64,000 nucleotides of DNA from Rhizobium sp. L1K21 (GCF_024055895.1 NZ_JAMXLE010000001.1:992001-1056000), one strand, 5' to 3'; counted from the stretch's first letter, positions 25,261 through 33,100 are shown. The notes: a model not told the origin generated them from the letters alone. A program made the numbers and translations.

Positions 25261-26796
25261 ATGCTGTCTCCTGTACGTGCGTCACAATCTTCGGAATTCG
25301 TTCTGGCTTCGCAGCTTGCTCAAGACGGTGAGGCGGGTGCTTCGCCGCGCGACCTCAAGGCAGAGGCCGCACTTGCGCTTCTCAAAAGCATTTCCAGCAG
25401 CCAGGCCGGTGTCAAACTCGCCGGTTTGCTTGGCCATGCCGAATTGGGTTCAGGAGATGTGCTGACCAATCTGGCGCTCAATTTTGCAAAATCGTTGAAC
25501 CTGCAGCCACAGCCGAATGAGAGCCTCAAGGCATTTACCGCGCGGATTGCGGAAACCATTCTTTCGCTCTCCGCCCTTGAGCGTGTGGCCGCGGAAAGCA
25601 AATCCGGACTGATGGCCCTTGGCATCAGCGCCTCTTCACTGGCTGCGGCGCTGAAAAATCCGACCTCTGCGGATGCGGCCCGGCTGGTGGCACTGATTGA
25701 AACCAAACTGGAAAGTCCGCGCGATTCAGCCGTGAAGACGGCGATTTCCAACTATCAGGCTCTGGCAGGTCGCGAGCAGGGGCCGCGCAACATGCCGGGC
25801 AACGGCCAGCCGGTTCTGCCCGAAGCGCCACAGAGCCCGCCGCGCAATCCGGTTCCAAACGGGCGCGGGGTTGAGGTTCTACGGCTTTTGCAGGCCAACA
25901 AGGATTTGGCCAATGGCGCGCCTGCCGGTGCAACGCAGCAGCCTTCGCGTTCGCCGGTTCAAATCGGTGCTGCAACACCGGAACAGATCAAGGTGAGGGC
26001 GGCTGCAGCGGATATGCTTGCGCAGTCTCAGCCTGTTTCGGCCCGTGGCGCAAACATTGAGGTCCGTCAGCCGGTTGAAGAGGCGAAGGTTTCTGGCTTT
26101 ATGGCGCGTGAGGCTGTGCTGGCTGCAAAATCCGGCAGCGCGATCCTGACCAATGCGGCCCCTGTCGTTGCCGGTCAGTCGGCGGCTCATCTTGCCACTC
26201 TGACCGCCAATCCCGCCCCGCAGAACGGGCGCTCGGCGCATGTCATCGATTTCGTTCGCGCGGTCATGGCGCGGGCTGAAAACCAGGAGGCGGTGACAGC
26301 GGCGGCTTACCGCGTGGCAGCGGCTCTGGCGAACCGCCAGATATTGCTCTTCACCGGTTCGGCACCCTCTGAAGGGACTGGTGAAGACCTCGAAAAACAG
26401 ATCAGCCGCGCGCTTGGTGATGCCGCGCGCGCCAGCCAGGCGGCAGCCGCCGGTCTTGCCGCCGCCGACCACGCCCAGCAAAACCCGCTTGCCCAGCCGC
26501 ATGTCGGCATTCCTTTTGCGCAGGTGCCTTATCCGCAGGCCGATACTGAAGAGGCCCGCCGCAAGGCGAAAGAGGACCAGCAAGAGGGTGAAGAGGGGCG
26601 CGAGGAAGACGACGCGCGCGGCGAGGGCAATGAGCAGTCCATGCAGGGCGAGGGCGAAGCGGGCGATGAGCCCAAACGCCGCCCACCGGAAGAGCCGGTC
26701 AACGACAATCCCTTCGCCGCCGACGAGCCGCTCGACCGTCATGCCAGCGACGCCGACCGCGCCTACCACATGTATCAGAAGTTCGGCGGTTTTTAG
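25261..26796 (+). CDS. Hypothetical protein with acidic low-complexity region
   Basis: A 511-residue protein with no signal peptide or membrane segment. The first ~170 residues are helical and Ala/Leu-rich (DLKAEAALALLKSISSSQAG, AFTARIAETILSLSALERVA). A proline-rich stretch follows (RNMPGNGQPVLPEAPQSPP), then Ala/Gln-rich helices, and a highly charged Glu/Arg segment at about 425-480. It ends DRHASDADRAYHMYQKFGGF. GAGG lies 8-11 bases before ATG 25261. I do not recognise the family; the composition (long Ala/Gln helices plus a polyampholyte) suggests a scaffold or secreted-apparatus regulator, but nothing fixes a role. A structured leader precedes it. Confidence 0.7.
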   Translation: MLSPVRASQSSEFVLASQLAQDGEAGASPRDLKAEAALALLKSISSSQAGVKLAGLLGHAELGSGDVLTNLALNFAKSLNLQPQPNESLKAFTARIAETILSLSALERVAAESKSGLMALGISASSLAAALKNPTSADAARLVALIETKLESPRDSAVKTAISNYQALAGREQGPRNMPGNGQPVLPEAPQSPPRNPVPNGRGVEVLRLLQANKDLANGAPAGATQQPSRSPVQIGAATPEQIKVRAAAADMLAQSQPVSARGANIEVRQPVEEAKVSGFMAREAVLAAKSGSAILTNAAPVVAGQSAAHLATLTANPAPQNGRSAHVIDFVRAVMARAENQEAVTAAAYRVAAALANRQILLFTGSAPSEGTGEDLEKQISRALGDAARASQAAAAGLAAADHAQQNPLAQPHVGIPFAQVPYPQADTEEARRKAKEDQQEGEEGREEDDARGEGNEQSMQGEGEAGDEPKRRPPEEPVNDNPFAADEPLDRHASDADRAYHMYQKFGGF

Positions 26797-26858
26797 AGCG
26801 TTTCCCGCCTGATCGGTTCTGCCCTTCCGATCGACCCTTGAAACGCACCTCCCAAGCA

Positions 26859-26890
26859 AAAGCCCGCAAGGATCACTCCCTGCGGGCTTT
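26859..26890. terminator. Bidirectional terminator between the hypothetical gene and rpsA
   Basis: AAAGCCCGCA (26859-26868) pairs perfectly with TGCGGGCTTT (26881-26890) around a 12-base loop. The A/T flanks of the stem give T-rich exits on both strands, so it can end both the plus-strand gene ending at 26796 and rpsA ending at 26918. Confidence 0.85.
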
Positions 26891-26917
26891 CTTGTCTCAG
26901 TCGCTAATCGGTCAGGA

Positions 26918-28618
26918 TTAGCTGTTGTCGCGGTTCTTCAGGGCAGCGCCCAGAATGTCGCCGAGCGAAGCGCCAGAGTCGGACGAACCGAACTGAGCAA
27001 CGGCTTCCTTCTCTTCTGCGATTTCCAGAGCCTTGATCGACAGGCCAACCTTGCGGTCCTTCTTGGAGAAGGAGGTGACGCGGGCGTCGAGGACCTGACC
27101 GACGGAGAAACGCTCAGGGCGCTGCTCGTCACGGTCACGCGACAGGTCGGAACGGCGAATGAAGGCTTCCACGTCTTCGTGGTTGACCAGCTTCACTTCG
27201 ATGCCACCGTCGTTCACGGCAACAACTTCGCACGATACGACAGCGTTCTTGCGCAGGTCGCCGGAAGCGGCTGCTTCGCCGAGTGCGTCCTTGCCGAGCT
27301 GCTTGATGCCGAGCGAGATACGCTCCTTGTCAACGTCAACGTCGAGAACAACAGCCTTGACCATGTCGCCCTTGTTGTACTCTTCGATCACCTGCTCGCC
27401 CGGACGGTTCCAGTCGAGGTCAGAGAGGTGAACCATGCCGTCCACGTCGCCTTCGAGGCCAATGAAGAGACCGAATTCGGTCTTGTTCTTGACTTCGCCT
27501 TCGACTTCGGCACCAGCCGGATAGCTGTGGGCAAATGCTTCCCACGGATTTTCCAGCGTCTGCTTCAGGCCGAGTGAGATGCGGCGCTTGGTCGGATCGA
27601 CTTCGAGAACGACAACGTCAACTTCCTGGCTCGTGGACAGGATCTTGCCGGGGTGTACGTTCTTCTTGGTCCAGGACATTTCGGACACGTGGATGAGGCC
27701 TTCGATGCCCGGCTCCAGCTCAACGAATGCACCATAGTCGGTGATGTTGGTGACGGTACCGGAAATGCGCTTGCCAACCGGGTACTTCGTGCCGATGGAT
27801 TCCCACGGATCGGACTCGAGCTGCTTCATGCCGAGCGAGATGCGGTGTGTTTCCTGGTTGATGCGAACGATCTGAACCTTGACCGTCTGACCAATGTTGA
27901 GGATTTCAGACGGATGGTTCACACGGCGCCATGCCATGTCGGTGACGTGCAGCAGGCCGTCGATGCCGCCGAGGTCAACGAATGCACCGTAATCGGTGAT
28001 GTTCTTGACCACACCTTCAACAACCTGACCCTCTTCGAGGTTCTGAACGATTTCAGAACGCTGCTCGGCGCGGGACTCTTCCAGAACCGTGCGGCGGGAT
28101 ACAACGATGTTGCCGCGACGCTTGTCCATCTTGAGGATTTCGAAGGGCTGCGGGTTGTGCATGAGGGGGGTGACGTCGCGGATCGGGCGGATGTCCACCT
28201 GAGAGCGCGGAAGGAAGGCGACAGCGCCGTCGAGATCGACGGTGAAACCACCCTTGACCTGGTTGAAGATGATGCCTTCGACGCGTTCGCCGGCTTCGAA
28301 CTTCTCTTCCAGGCGGCCCCAGCTTTCTTCGCGGCGAGCCTTCTCGCGCGAAAGAACGGCCTCACCAAGCGCGTTTTCGATGCGCTCGATGTAAACTTCG
28401 ACTTCGTCGCCAACCTTGAGCGAACCGTCCTTGGCCTTGGCGCCGAATTCCTTCAGCGGCACGCGGCCTTCAACCTTGAGGCCGACGTCAACGATAGCAA
28501 CGTCCTTCTCGATGGCTGTGATTGTGCCCTTGGCAACATAACCTTCAGCAAGGTCGTTCTGTGCAAAGGACTCTTCGAGGAGCGACGCAAAGTCCTCCGT
28601 CATAGCAGTAGCTGTCAT
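26918..28618 (-). CDS. rpsA: 30S ribosomal protein S1
   Basis: A 566-residue ribosomal protein with six S1 RNA-binding repeats. Repeats can be recognised from GYVAKGTITAIEKDVAIVDVG through VVEGVVKNITDYGAFVDLGG and RISGTVTNITDYGAFVELEP to a more divergent sixth repeat near LDARVTSFSKKDRKVGLSIK. S1 binds mRNA leaders and unfolds them for initiation. The ATG at 28616-28618 (MTATAMTEDFASLLEES) is typical for Rhizobiales; the in-frame Met six codons on is possible. It is downstream of cmk with 575 bases of repeat-containing DNA between them. Bias toward a few codons fits a highly expressed gene. Confidence 0.98.
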   Translation of the reverse strand: MTATAMTEDFASLLEESFAQNDLAEGYVAKGTITAIEKDVAIVDVGLKVEGRVPLKEFGAKAKDGSLKVGDEVEVYIERIENALGEAVLSREKARREESWGRLEEKFEAGERVEGIIFNQVKGGFTVDLDGAVAFLPRSQVDIRPIRDVTPLMHNPQPFEILKMDKRRGNIVVSRRTVLEESRAEQRSEIVQNLEEGQVVEGVVKNITDYGAFVDLGGIDGLLHVTDMAWRRVNHPSEILNIGQTVKVQIVRINQETHRISLGMKQLESDPWESIGTKYPVGKRISGTVTNITDYGAFVELEPGIEGLIHVSEMSWTKKNVHPGKILSTSQEVDVVVLEVDPTKRRISLGLKQTLENPWEAFAHSYPAGAEVEGEVKNKTEFGLFIGLEGDVDGMVHLSDLDWNRPGEQVIEEYNKGDMVKAVVLDVDVDKERISLGIKQLGKDALGEAAASGDLRKNAVVSCEVVAVNDGGIEVKLVNHEDVEAFIRRSDLSRDRDEQRPERFSVGQVLDARVTSFSKKDRKVGLSIKALEIAEEKEAVAQFGSSDSGASLGDILGAALKNRDNS

Positions 28619-28887
28619 TAAAACTCCAAATGTGCACTCATATCAGAGGCACTTTCAAGCACCGGCGGTTCGTGTTGATCACGACAAAAGCCCCATCCGG
28701 CCTCCGTCAAAAACGGGGCAAATTCCGGTGCGGGGAGGGAACCTTCGCCATTTCGGTTGCATGCAATGGGCAAAAACAGCCCGAAACGCCGCCTCTATAC
28801 GCATTTCAGGCCCTCAGATCAAGCCCCAAAGGGCTTTGCAGGCTGCCGGTTTTACGCATGGGCGCGAGATGCGGTTGCGAAGCCGGT

Positions 28888-29052
28888 CTTCTCCCCTTGG
28901 GGATAATGTGGCCTGCCGGGTCTTGCCTGGAATAGATCAGCGCCGAATGAGGGGTTCTCAAATCTGCAGCGACAAAGGCGGACAACTGTGACCCAGGGGG
29001 AACCCCTCATCGCCTCGCCCGGCTCGGCACTTCTCCCCAAGGGGAGAAGAGG
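28888..29052. repeat. Composite palindromic intergenic element (TTCTCCCC family)
   Basis: An outward arm TTCTCCCCTTGGGG (about 28888-28902), then ATGAGGGGTT (28947-28956) facing AACCCCTCAT (29001-29010), then CTTCTCCCCAAGGGGAGAAG (about 29030-29049). The order arm-centre-centre-arm is that of a nested palindrome. It resembles Rhizobiales RIME-type and Brucella palindromic repeats; the exact family is not assigned. Confidence 0.75.
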
Positions 29053-29126
29053 GCACCCAGCCGCTCCCAATCGTGAAAACGTCATCATCGGGAATGGTGG
29101 TGATTGGTGCGGTGGCAGCATCCTTG

Positions 29127-29180
29127 GTCTTCTCCCCTTGGGGAGAAGGTGGCCCAAAGGGCCGGATGAGGGGTTCTCAA
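29127..29180. repeat. Palindromic intergenic element, single unit (TTCTCCCC family)
   Basis: CTTCTCCCC (29129-29137) and GGGGAGAAG (29140-29148) form a 9-bp stem with a TT loop, followed by GGTGGCCCAAAGGGCC (a second hairpin) and GGATGAGGGGTTCTCAA. It is one half of the composite element seen at 31760 and 32988. Confidence 0.75.
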
Positions 29181-29193
29181 TGTCTTTTGATAC

Positions 29194-29820
29194 CTACTTC
29201 AACACCTTGTCGATCATCGTCTTGGCCGCCTGAAAGGCTTCTTCGATGCTGAGGTTCGAGGTGTCGATCAGGTGGGCATCGTCGGCGGGTTTGAGCGGGC
29301 TGTCGGCGCGGCCCATGTCGCGCTCGTCACGCAATCGCACATCCGCCAGCACCTGCGCGTAATCGGCGTCCTTGCCCGAGGCGATGATCTCGTCATAGCG
29401 GCGCTTGGCGCGCACCTCGGGCGAGGCGATCACATAAAGCTTCACATCGGCGCCGGGGCAGACCACTGTGCCAATGTCGCGCCCGTCAAGCACGGTACCC
29501 GGCTGTTTGGCCGCAAATCGCCGCTGCGCCTCCACCAGCGCCTTCCTCACCGGCGTCATCACCGCAATTTTCGACGCCGCCTCGCCAATCTCATGGACGG
29601 CCAGCACGGAGCGGTCGAGCCCGGCCAGATCAACCTTCAGCGCCATCTCCGCCGCCACCGCTTCATCGTCCAAAGGCAGGCCAGCATCGAGCAGCGCCTT
29701 TGCGGTTGCGCGGTATGTGAGGCCGGTATCCAGATGATGCAGTCCATATTCGGCGGCAATGCGCTTTGACAGGGTGCCTTTGCCCGCTGCTGCTGGGCCG
29801 TCGATGGCGATGATGGGCAT
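29194..29820 (-). CDS. cmk: Cytidylate kinase
   Basis: A 208-residue kinase that phosphorylates CMP and dCMP with ATP in the cytoplasm. The P loop is [19 protein letters not shown], followed by [10 protein letters not shown], and [19 protein letters not shown] carries the CMP-binding Arg-Asp. It closes with [25 protein letters not shown] (quoted in part), which has the two Arg of the lid. The ATG at 29818-29820 begins directly at the P-loop strand as in the family; the upstream open frame is not protein-like. Length is slightly shorter than E. coli Cmk (227). In many Rhizobiales aroA lies just upstream; here it is absent. Confidence 0.96.
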   Translation of the reverse strand: MPIIAIDGPAAAGKGTLSKRIAAEYGLHHLDTGLTYRATAKALLDAGLPLDDEAVAAEMALKVDLAGLDRSVLAVHEIGEAASKIAVMTPVRKALVEAQRRFAAKQPGTVLDGRDIGTVVCPGADVKLYVIASPEVRAKRRYDEIIASGKDADYAQVLADVRLRDERDMGRADSPLKPADDAHLIDTSNLSIEEAFQAAKTMIDKVLK

Positions 29821-30045
29821 GGGGTGTCTCCGTGTTGGGGGAGGGGATAGCGCGAGGTGGGGGCGGGGGCAAAGCGTGTTTGGCGCCCGATGTGGTTTTG
29901 AGAGATCACAAGTGGTCTCGGCATTTGTCCTGAGTATGCGCGATCTATGCCAACCAGACAAATTGGATATTCACTTAGGGAATGGCTCGAGCTCAGAACT
30001 TTCGGAAGGCGTTTGTCTCGCTGAAGCAAAGCGAAATTTGAATAC

Positions 30046-30840
30046 TTATGTCGTTGCACCATCAAGTAGCTTCGCCAACAAGCTCACAAATGCTATAAAC
30101 TCCAGCGCACGTTCTGGGTCGTCTTGAATGAAACCGTGGGCTCTCGGATTTCGTAGGCCGGATACCGCGCCGGCGAACATTTGCATGAACCCCTTTTGCT
30201 CATCCTTGTCGGATTGGTTTTCCAACGTGTTGAACTTCAGGACCGGATTATTTGGGCTGAAGGCTCGTTCCATGAGAGTCGTCCCGTCAACTTCCAAACC
30301 GCTTCGTAGTCGCACCAGCCCATTTAGCGCTTTGACCGAAGCTTCTACTGCATTGGAGTAGTGCCCGTCGCTGTATAGGCGAGATGCCGCACGCGCAATT
30401 TCTGGATGTAGGTCGAGACTGTCGTAAGCGCGGATAGCGCGGGGGCTGCTGTCGTCATTTTCAGGTTCGAGGTTTTCTTCAAAAATTTCAATTAAGGTGC
30501 CCAGCATCCTTTGCCCGTTTGCGACCTTACTTCTCACTGTATCGATATTGCCCCTTAGGGACGTATCCATCCCCGAGTACCAGACGCTAAAAGTTGGCTT
30601 GAAAGTTTCTATATGATATTCTTCATACTCTAGAGTTTCTGCTCCAAACGTATCTCGCAATGTCGCGTTGATTTTTTGGGATAGAGAATCAAGAGTCTGT
30701 TTCCCAGTTTCCTCGGTCAGAGAACGCACATCTAACGCTTTCAGCTCCTCTAAGCGTTTTCTGAGCTTGGTTAACGAATTCGACATTTGCGCTGGGGAGA
30801 GATTCGCCGATGGCTTTCTCATTGTTGTTTTTGTGGCCAT
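30046..30840 (-). CDS. TIGR02391 (Hypoth_Ymh) family HEPN-type protein
   Basis: A 264-residue soluble protein. Residues about 1-130 are a charged helical region (LTKLRKRLEELKALDVRSLTEE) of unknown role. Residues about 150-260 match the Ymh/TIGR02391 domain: HPEIARAASRLYSDGHYSNAV, EASVKALNGLVR, DGTTLMERAFSP, and FAGAVSGLRNPRAHGFIQDD. RNPRAH provides the R-x4-H motif of HEPN RNases, used by many toxins and abortive-infection proteins. ATG 30840 has GGAG seven bases upstream. The gene sits in a pocket of noticeably lower GC than its neighbours, a sign of transfer. Defence function is inference. Confidence 0.85.
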   Translation of the reverse strand: MATKTTMRKPSANLSPAQMSNSLTKLRKRLEELKALDVRSLTEETGKQTLDSLSQKINATLRDTFGAETLEYEEYHIETFKPTFSVWYSGMDTSLRGNIDTVRSKVANGQRMLGTLIEIFEENLEPENDDSSPRAIRAYDSLDLHPEIARAASRLYSDGHYSNAVEASVKALNGLVRLRSGLEVDGTTLMERAFSPNNPVLKFNTLENQSDKDEQKGFMQMFAGAVSGLRNPRAHGFIQDDPERALEFIAFVSLLAKLLDGATT

Positions 30841-30979
30841 TTAGTAACTCCATTTTCGAGAAGTCATCATCGAAGTAAAAGCTTACTAAGCTCCCCTTTG
30901 TTAGGTCAACGCCTGTTTGGATGTTGGCTAGCTCCGGTCTTGCTTGATCCACTTGTAAATGCAGCGTGAGCGCTTTCAC
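30689..30979 (-). CDS. Possible small ORF overlapping the HEPN-type gene start
   Basis: A 96-codon frame from GTG (30979) that begins with 46 codons upstream of the HEPN-type gene and then overlaps its first 150 bases in another frame. The non-overlapping part (LANIQTGVDLTKGSLVSFYF, DDDFSKMELLN) reads like protein, while the overlapping part is a by-product of the other frame. The HEPN gene's SD (GGAG) lies inside this frame. It could be a small partner gene, a remnant cut by a frameshift, or chance; the weak SD before the GTG argues for caution. Confidence 0.3.
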   Translation of the reverse strand: MKALTLHLQVDQARPELANIQTGVDLTKGSLVSFYFDDDFSKMELLNGHKNNNEKAIGESLPSANVEFVNQAQKTLRGAESVRCAFSDRGNWETDS

Positions 30980-31064
30980 TGGTTCTTTTCAGTTGAGGCG
31001 CTATTCCGTTCTACATTGAGCTTCGGTCTTCAAGCCCGGGCATGACGGTGGCAGGGCAGGGCGC

Positions 31065-31685
31065 CTACCGCTCATTCACCCCCTTGCCCGCCAGAATCCG
31101 CTCCCGAAATTTTGCAATCCGGGCAATCCGCGTTTCGGCCTGCTTGGCCCCATTCAGGTTGATCACGTAGCTGCGCTGGCGGCCGGGGGTGAGGGTTTGG
31201 AAGGCTTCGGCGAGTTCGGGGTCGGCGTCGAGCGCGTCGAGCAGCTCGGCGGGCAGGTCGAGGTCGGTCTCTTCCTTTGGCGCGGTGATGCCGGTTTCGG
31301 CATAGGTCATCGCCTCCTTCAGATAGGCGCGGATGACCGGTTCCATGGTCGCTGGCTGATCGTTTCCGGTAAAGCGGATGATGCCGGGATGTTTCGTGTT
31401 GGGACCGTTCTTTTCCAGCGCGCCCTCGGGGTCTTTCATCCGCGCGGGGTTCATGAAGGAGAGGCGGAAGTCGTCGCGAAAGGCGGCAATCAGCGCGATA
31501 TTGCGCTCGGCGTGCATATAACAGGGATGCGCCCATTTCACCGTTTCAACAAGGCCCATATCGACGCAGATGCGCCGCAAGTCCATCAGGCCGTCGATCC
31601 ATTGGCGGGTGGAACAGTCAGGCGTTGCAAAGCGTGCGCAGCGCCCGCAGCCCTTGGTGAAAAAATCCTCCACATCGGTGATCAT
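31065..31685 (-). CDS. YdeI/OmpD-associated family protein
   Basis: A 206-residue soluble protein. An N-terminal DUF1801-like half (TRQWIDGLMDLRRICVDMGL, ETVKWAHPCYMHAERNIALIAAF) is followed by a C-terminal OmdA segment (DLPAELLDALDADPELAEAF, TPGRQRSYVINLNGAKQAETR). This two-part layout is that of YdeI-type proteins; no enzyme activity is established for them. The ATG at 31683-31685 follows GGGAGAGAACAG; the longer open frame only reads through the repeat next door and is not used. Monocistronic. Confidence 0.87.
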   Translation of the reverse strand: MITDVEDFFTKGCGRCARFATPDCSTRQWIDGLMDLRRICVDMGLVETVKWAHPCYMHAERNIALIAAFRDDFRLSFMNPARMKDPEGALEKNGPNTKHPGIIRFTGNDQPATMEPVIRAYLKEAMTYAETGITAPKEETDLDLPAELLDALDADPELAEAFQTLTPGRQRSYVINLNGAKQAETRIARIAKFRERILAGKGVNER

Positions 31686-31759
31686 CTGTTCTCTCCCGTT
31701 TTGTGCGAGCCTAGCAGAATGGCCAGGGTGAAAGAATGGGCGAGGCTGCCGCTTGTTGG

Positions 31760-31876
31760 CCTTCTCCCCCCCCTGGGGAGAAGTGCTGAGCGCAGCGAGG
31801 CGATGAGGGGTTCTCACCGCGCCACCTTGAGAACCCCTCATCTGCCCTTCGGGCATCTTCTCCCCAAGGGGAGAAG
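31760..31876. repeat. Composite palindromic intergenic element (TTCTCCCC family)
   Basis: A complete nested palindrome: outer arms CTTCTCCCC...GGGGAGAAG at 31761-31783 and again at 31857-31876, inner arms ATGAGGGGTTCTCA (about 31803-31816) and TGAGAACCCCTCAT (about 31828-31841). It lies just upstream of the YdeI-like gene start and extends the false reading frame of that gene. Confidence 0.8.
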
Positions 31877-31905
31877 AAGGGCGCTGCACCCGACCTTCGG
31901 CTCTT

Positions 31906-32328
31906 TCAGGGGGAGGGCGGGCCGTCCTGGGGTGCCTTTTGCACCTTAGGTCCGCTGGGGCGCGTCAGGATGAATGCGGCGGCGGCCATCAAGACGACGG
32001 CCTGCACGGCAAGGATTGTGGTGCCGACCTGCATGATGATGCTGAGGATGAAAGCGGCGGCCATCATGCTGACTGCGATCGCCTTGTAGCGCGGCGCAAT
32101 GGCGCCATTGGCGCGCCAGTCGAGAATGATGGGCCCAAAAAAGGCGCTTTCCTCCAGCCGTTTCTGCAGGGCGGGCGAACTTTTGCCGAAGGCGAAAGCG
32201 GCGAGAATCACAAAGGGCGTTGTCGGCAAAAGCGGCAATATGGCCCCAACGGCGCCCAGCCCAAGCGCAATCAGGCCGGTCGCAAACCAGAAAAGCCGCA
32301 TCGGCGCGTTCGCAAATGGCATCTTCAT
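31906..32328 (-). CDS. DUF454 (YbaN) family inner-membrane protein
   Basis: A 140-residue protein with four hydrophobic segments. PMRLFWFATGLIALGLGAVG and AILPLLPTTPFVILAAFAFGKSSP are the conserved DUF454 opening, with the LPLLPTTPF motif; RLEESAFFGPIILDW and GAIAPRYKAIAVSMM follow. ATG 32328 (or 32322) is placed before this conserved start; the larger frame runs into repeats. Function is unknown. The C-terminal tail is hydrophilic (PSGPKVQKAPQDGPPSP). It stands between two repeat elements. Confidence 0.88.
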   Translation of the reverse strand: MKMPFANAPMRLFWFATGLIALGLGAVGAILPLLPTTPFVILAAFAFGKSSPALQKRLEESAFFGPIILDWRANGAIAPRYKAIAVSMMAAAFILSIIMQVGTTILAVQAVVLMAAAAFILTRPSGPKVQKAPQDGPPSP

Positions 32329-32416
32329 CCTGCACCACCGTTTCGCTTCGGATCTTGCAACCAGATAGGCATGCGCGGTGGATTTGCCAAAGAAAATTTT
32401 GTAGTGGTGCGCCCCT

Positions 32417-32493
32417 TTCTCCCCTTGGGGAGAAACGTCATGCGCAGCGTGGCAATAAGGGGGGCCTACAATCGTGCTTGAGAACCCCTCAGC
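32417..32493. repeat. Palindromic intergenic element (TTCTCCCC family, degenerate)
   Basis: TTTCTCCCCTTGGGGAGAAA stem (about 32417-32436), the CGTCATGCGCAGCGTGGCAA middle, then TTGAGAACCCCTCAGCTGA at the right end (about 32478-32496). The CATGCGCAGC(A/G)TG middle recurs in the element at 32988. Confidence 0.65.
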
Positions 32494-32585
32494 TGACACA
32501 TATTTTCTTGCGCTTGCCGCAGCCAAATCTTTCCACTTATGCGATTTGAGGCAGCAGGCAAGAGGCCGCCACGCACCGGCCTCGC

Positions 32586-32748
32586 CCCCTTGTGGGAGAG
32601 GATAGTAAGTCCGCGTGAAGCAATCGCTGAACGCTGGACGCACTTGGTGAGGGGTAAAGGCCAGAGTGCAAAATCAAATGCCCCTCACCAAGCGCGCCGA
32701 CCAATCGCCTTTGGCTCTTGGGGCTTGCTATCCTCTCCCACAAGGGGA
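32586..32748. repeat. Long nested palindrome, second repeat family (GGGAGAGGATAG)
   Basis: Outer arms CCCCTTGTGGGAGAGGATAG (about 32586-32605) and CTATCCTCTCCCACAAGGGG (about 32728-32747) are perfect inverted copies. Inner arms TTGGTGAGGGG (about 32644-32654) and CCCCTCACCAA (about 32681-32691) are also inverted. The middle is unique. No coding capacity or transposase; it may be a small non-autonomous element. Confidence 0.78.
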
Positions 32749-32819
32749 GAGGAAAAGGCCGCGACACCAACTCTCCTCCGTCATTCCGGCCTTGATCTTG
32801 CATGACGGCGGGCGAAGCG

Positions 32820-32945
32820 AAAGCTCCCTCCAGCCTCACCCTGAGGTGGGAGCGCAGCGACCCTCGAAGGGTCAGGCTGGCCCCCGATCGTACAAATATC
32901 CCGCCCTCGCCCTTCGAGACGCCGCCAAGGCGGCTCCTTGAGGCA
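32820..32945. repeat. Third palindromic repeat family (CCTCACCCTGAGG type)
   Basis: Left end CTCCAGCCTCACCCTGAGGT with GACCCTCGAAGGGTCAGGCT next to it, then GCCCTTCGAGACGCC and CTCCTTGAGGCATGAGGGCT at the right end. This CCTCA-CCTGAGG / CCTTCGAGAC arrangement is a widespread alphaproteobacterial intergenic palindrome (recalled). It differs in sequence from the two other repeat families here. Confidence 0.65.
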
Positions 32946-32987
32946 TGAGGGCTGACCATTGAGGCTGCCGCAAGCACGGCCTGGCTT

Positions 32988-33100
32988 TCTACCCTTGGGG
33001 AGAAATGTCATGCGCAGCATGACAATGAGGGGTTCCCAATGTGACTTCATGAGAACCCTCATCCGACCCTTCGGGCCACCTTCTCTCCAAGGGGAGAAGA
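32988..33100. repeat. Composite palindromic intergenic element (TTCTCCCC family)
   Basis: Left arm CCCTTGGGGAGAAATG (from about 32992), middle CATGCGCAGCATG (perfect dyad), GAGGGGTTCCCA facing GAGAACCCTCATC, then CCCTTCGGG and the right arm CTTCTCTCCAAGGGGAGAAG ending at about 33099. This is the same architecture as at 31760, with some arm mismatches. Confidence 0.75.

Larger units (their letters stand above)
28619..29193. other. rpsA-cmk spacer holding palindromic repeats
   Basis: The 575 bases between cmk and rpsA contain no credible gene. The right two thirds (28888-29180) consist of palindromic repeats listed separately; the left part (28619-28887) is plain DNA upstream of rpsA and must contain its promoter and leader. 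Confidence 0.6.

Noticed and set aside
27653-28621. 322-codon open frame on the plus strand
   Set aside because: Antisense to rpsA, a highly biased ribosomal gene; such genes routinely leave long mirror frames.
32537-32977. Open frames of 88 to 146 codons between DUF454 and the cold-shock gene
   Set aside because: They consist of palindromic repeat sequence; similar reading in both strands is due to the inverted repeats.
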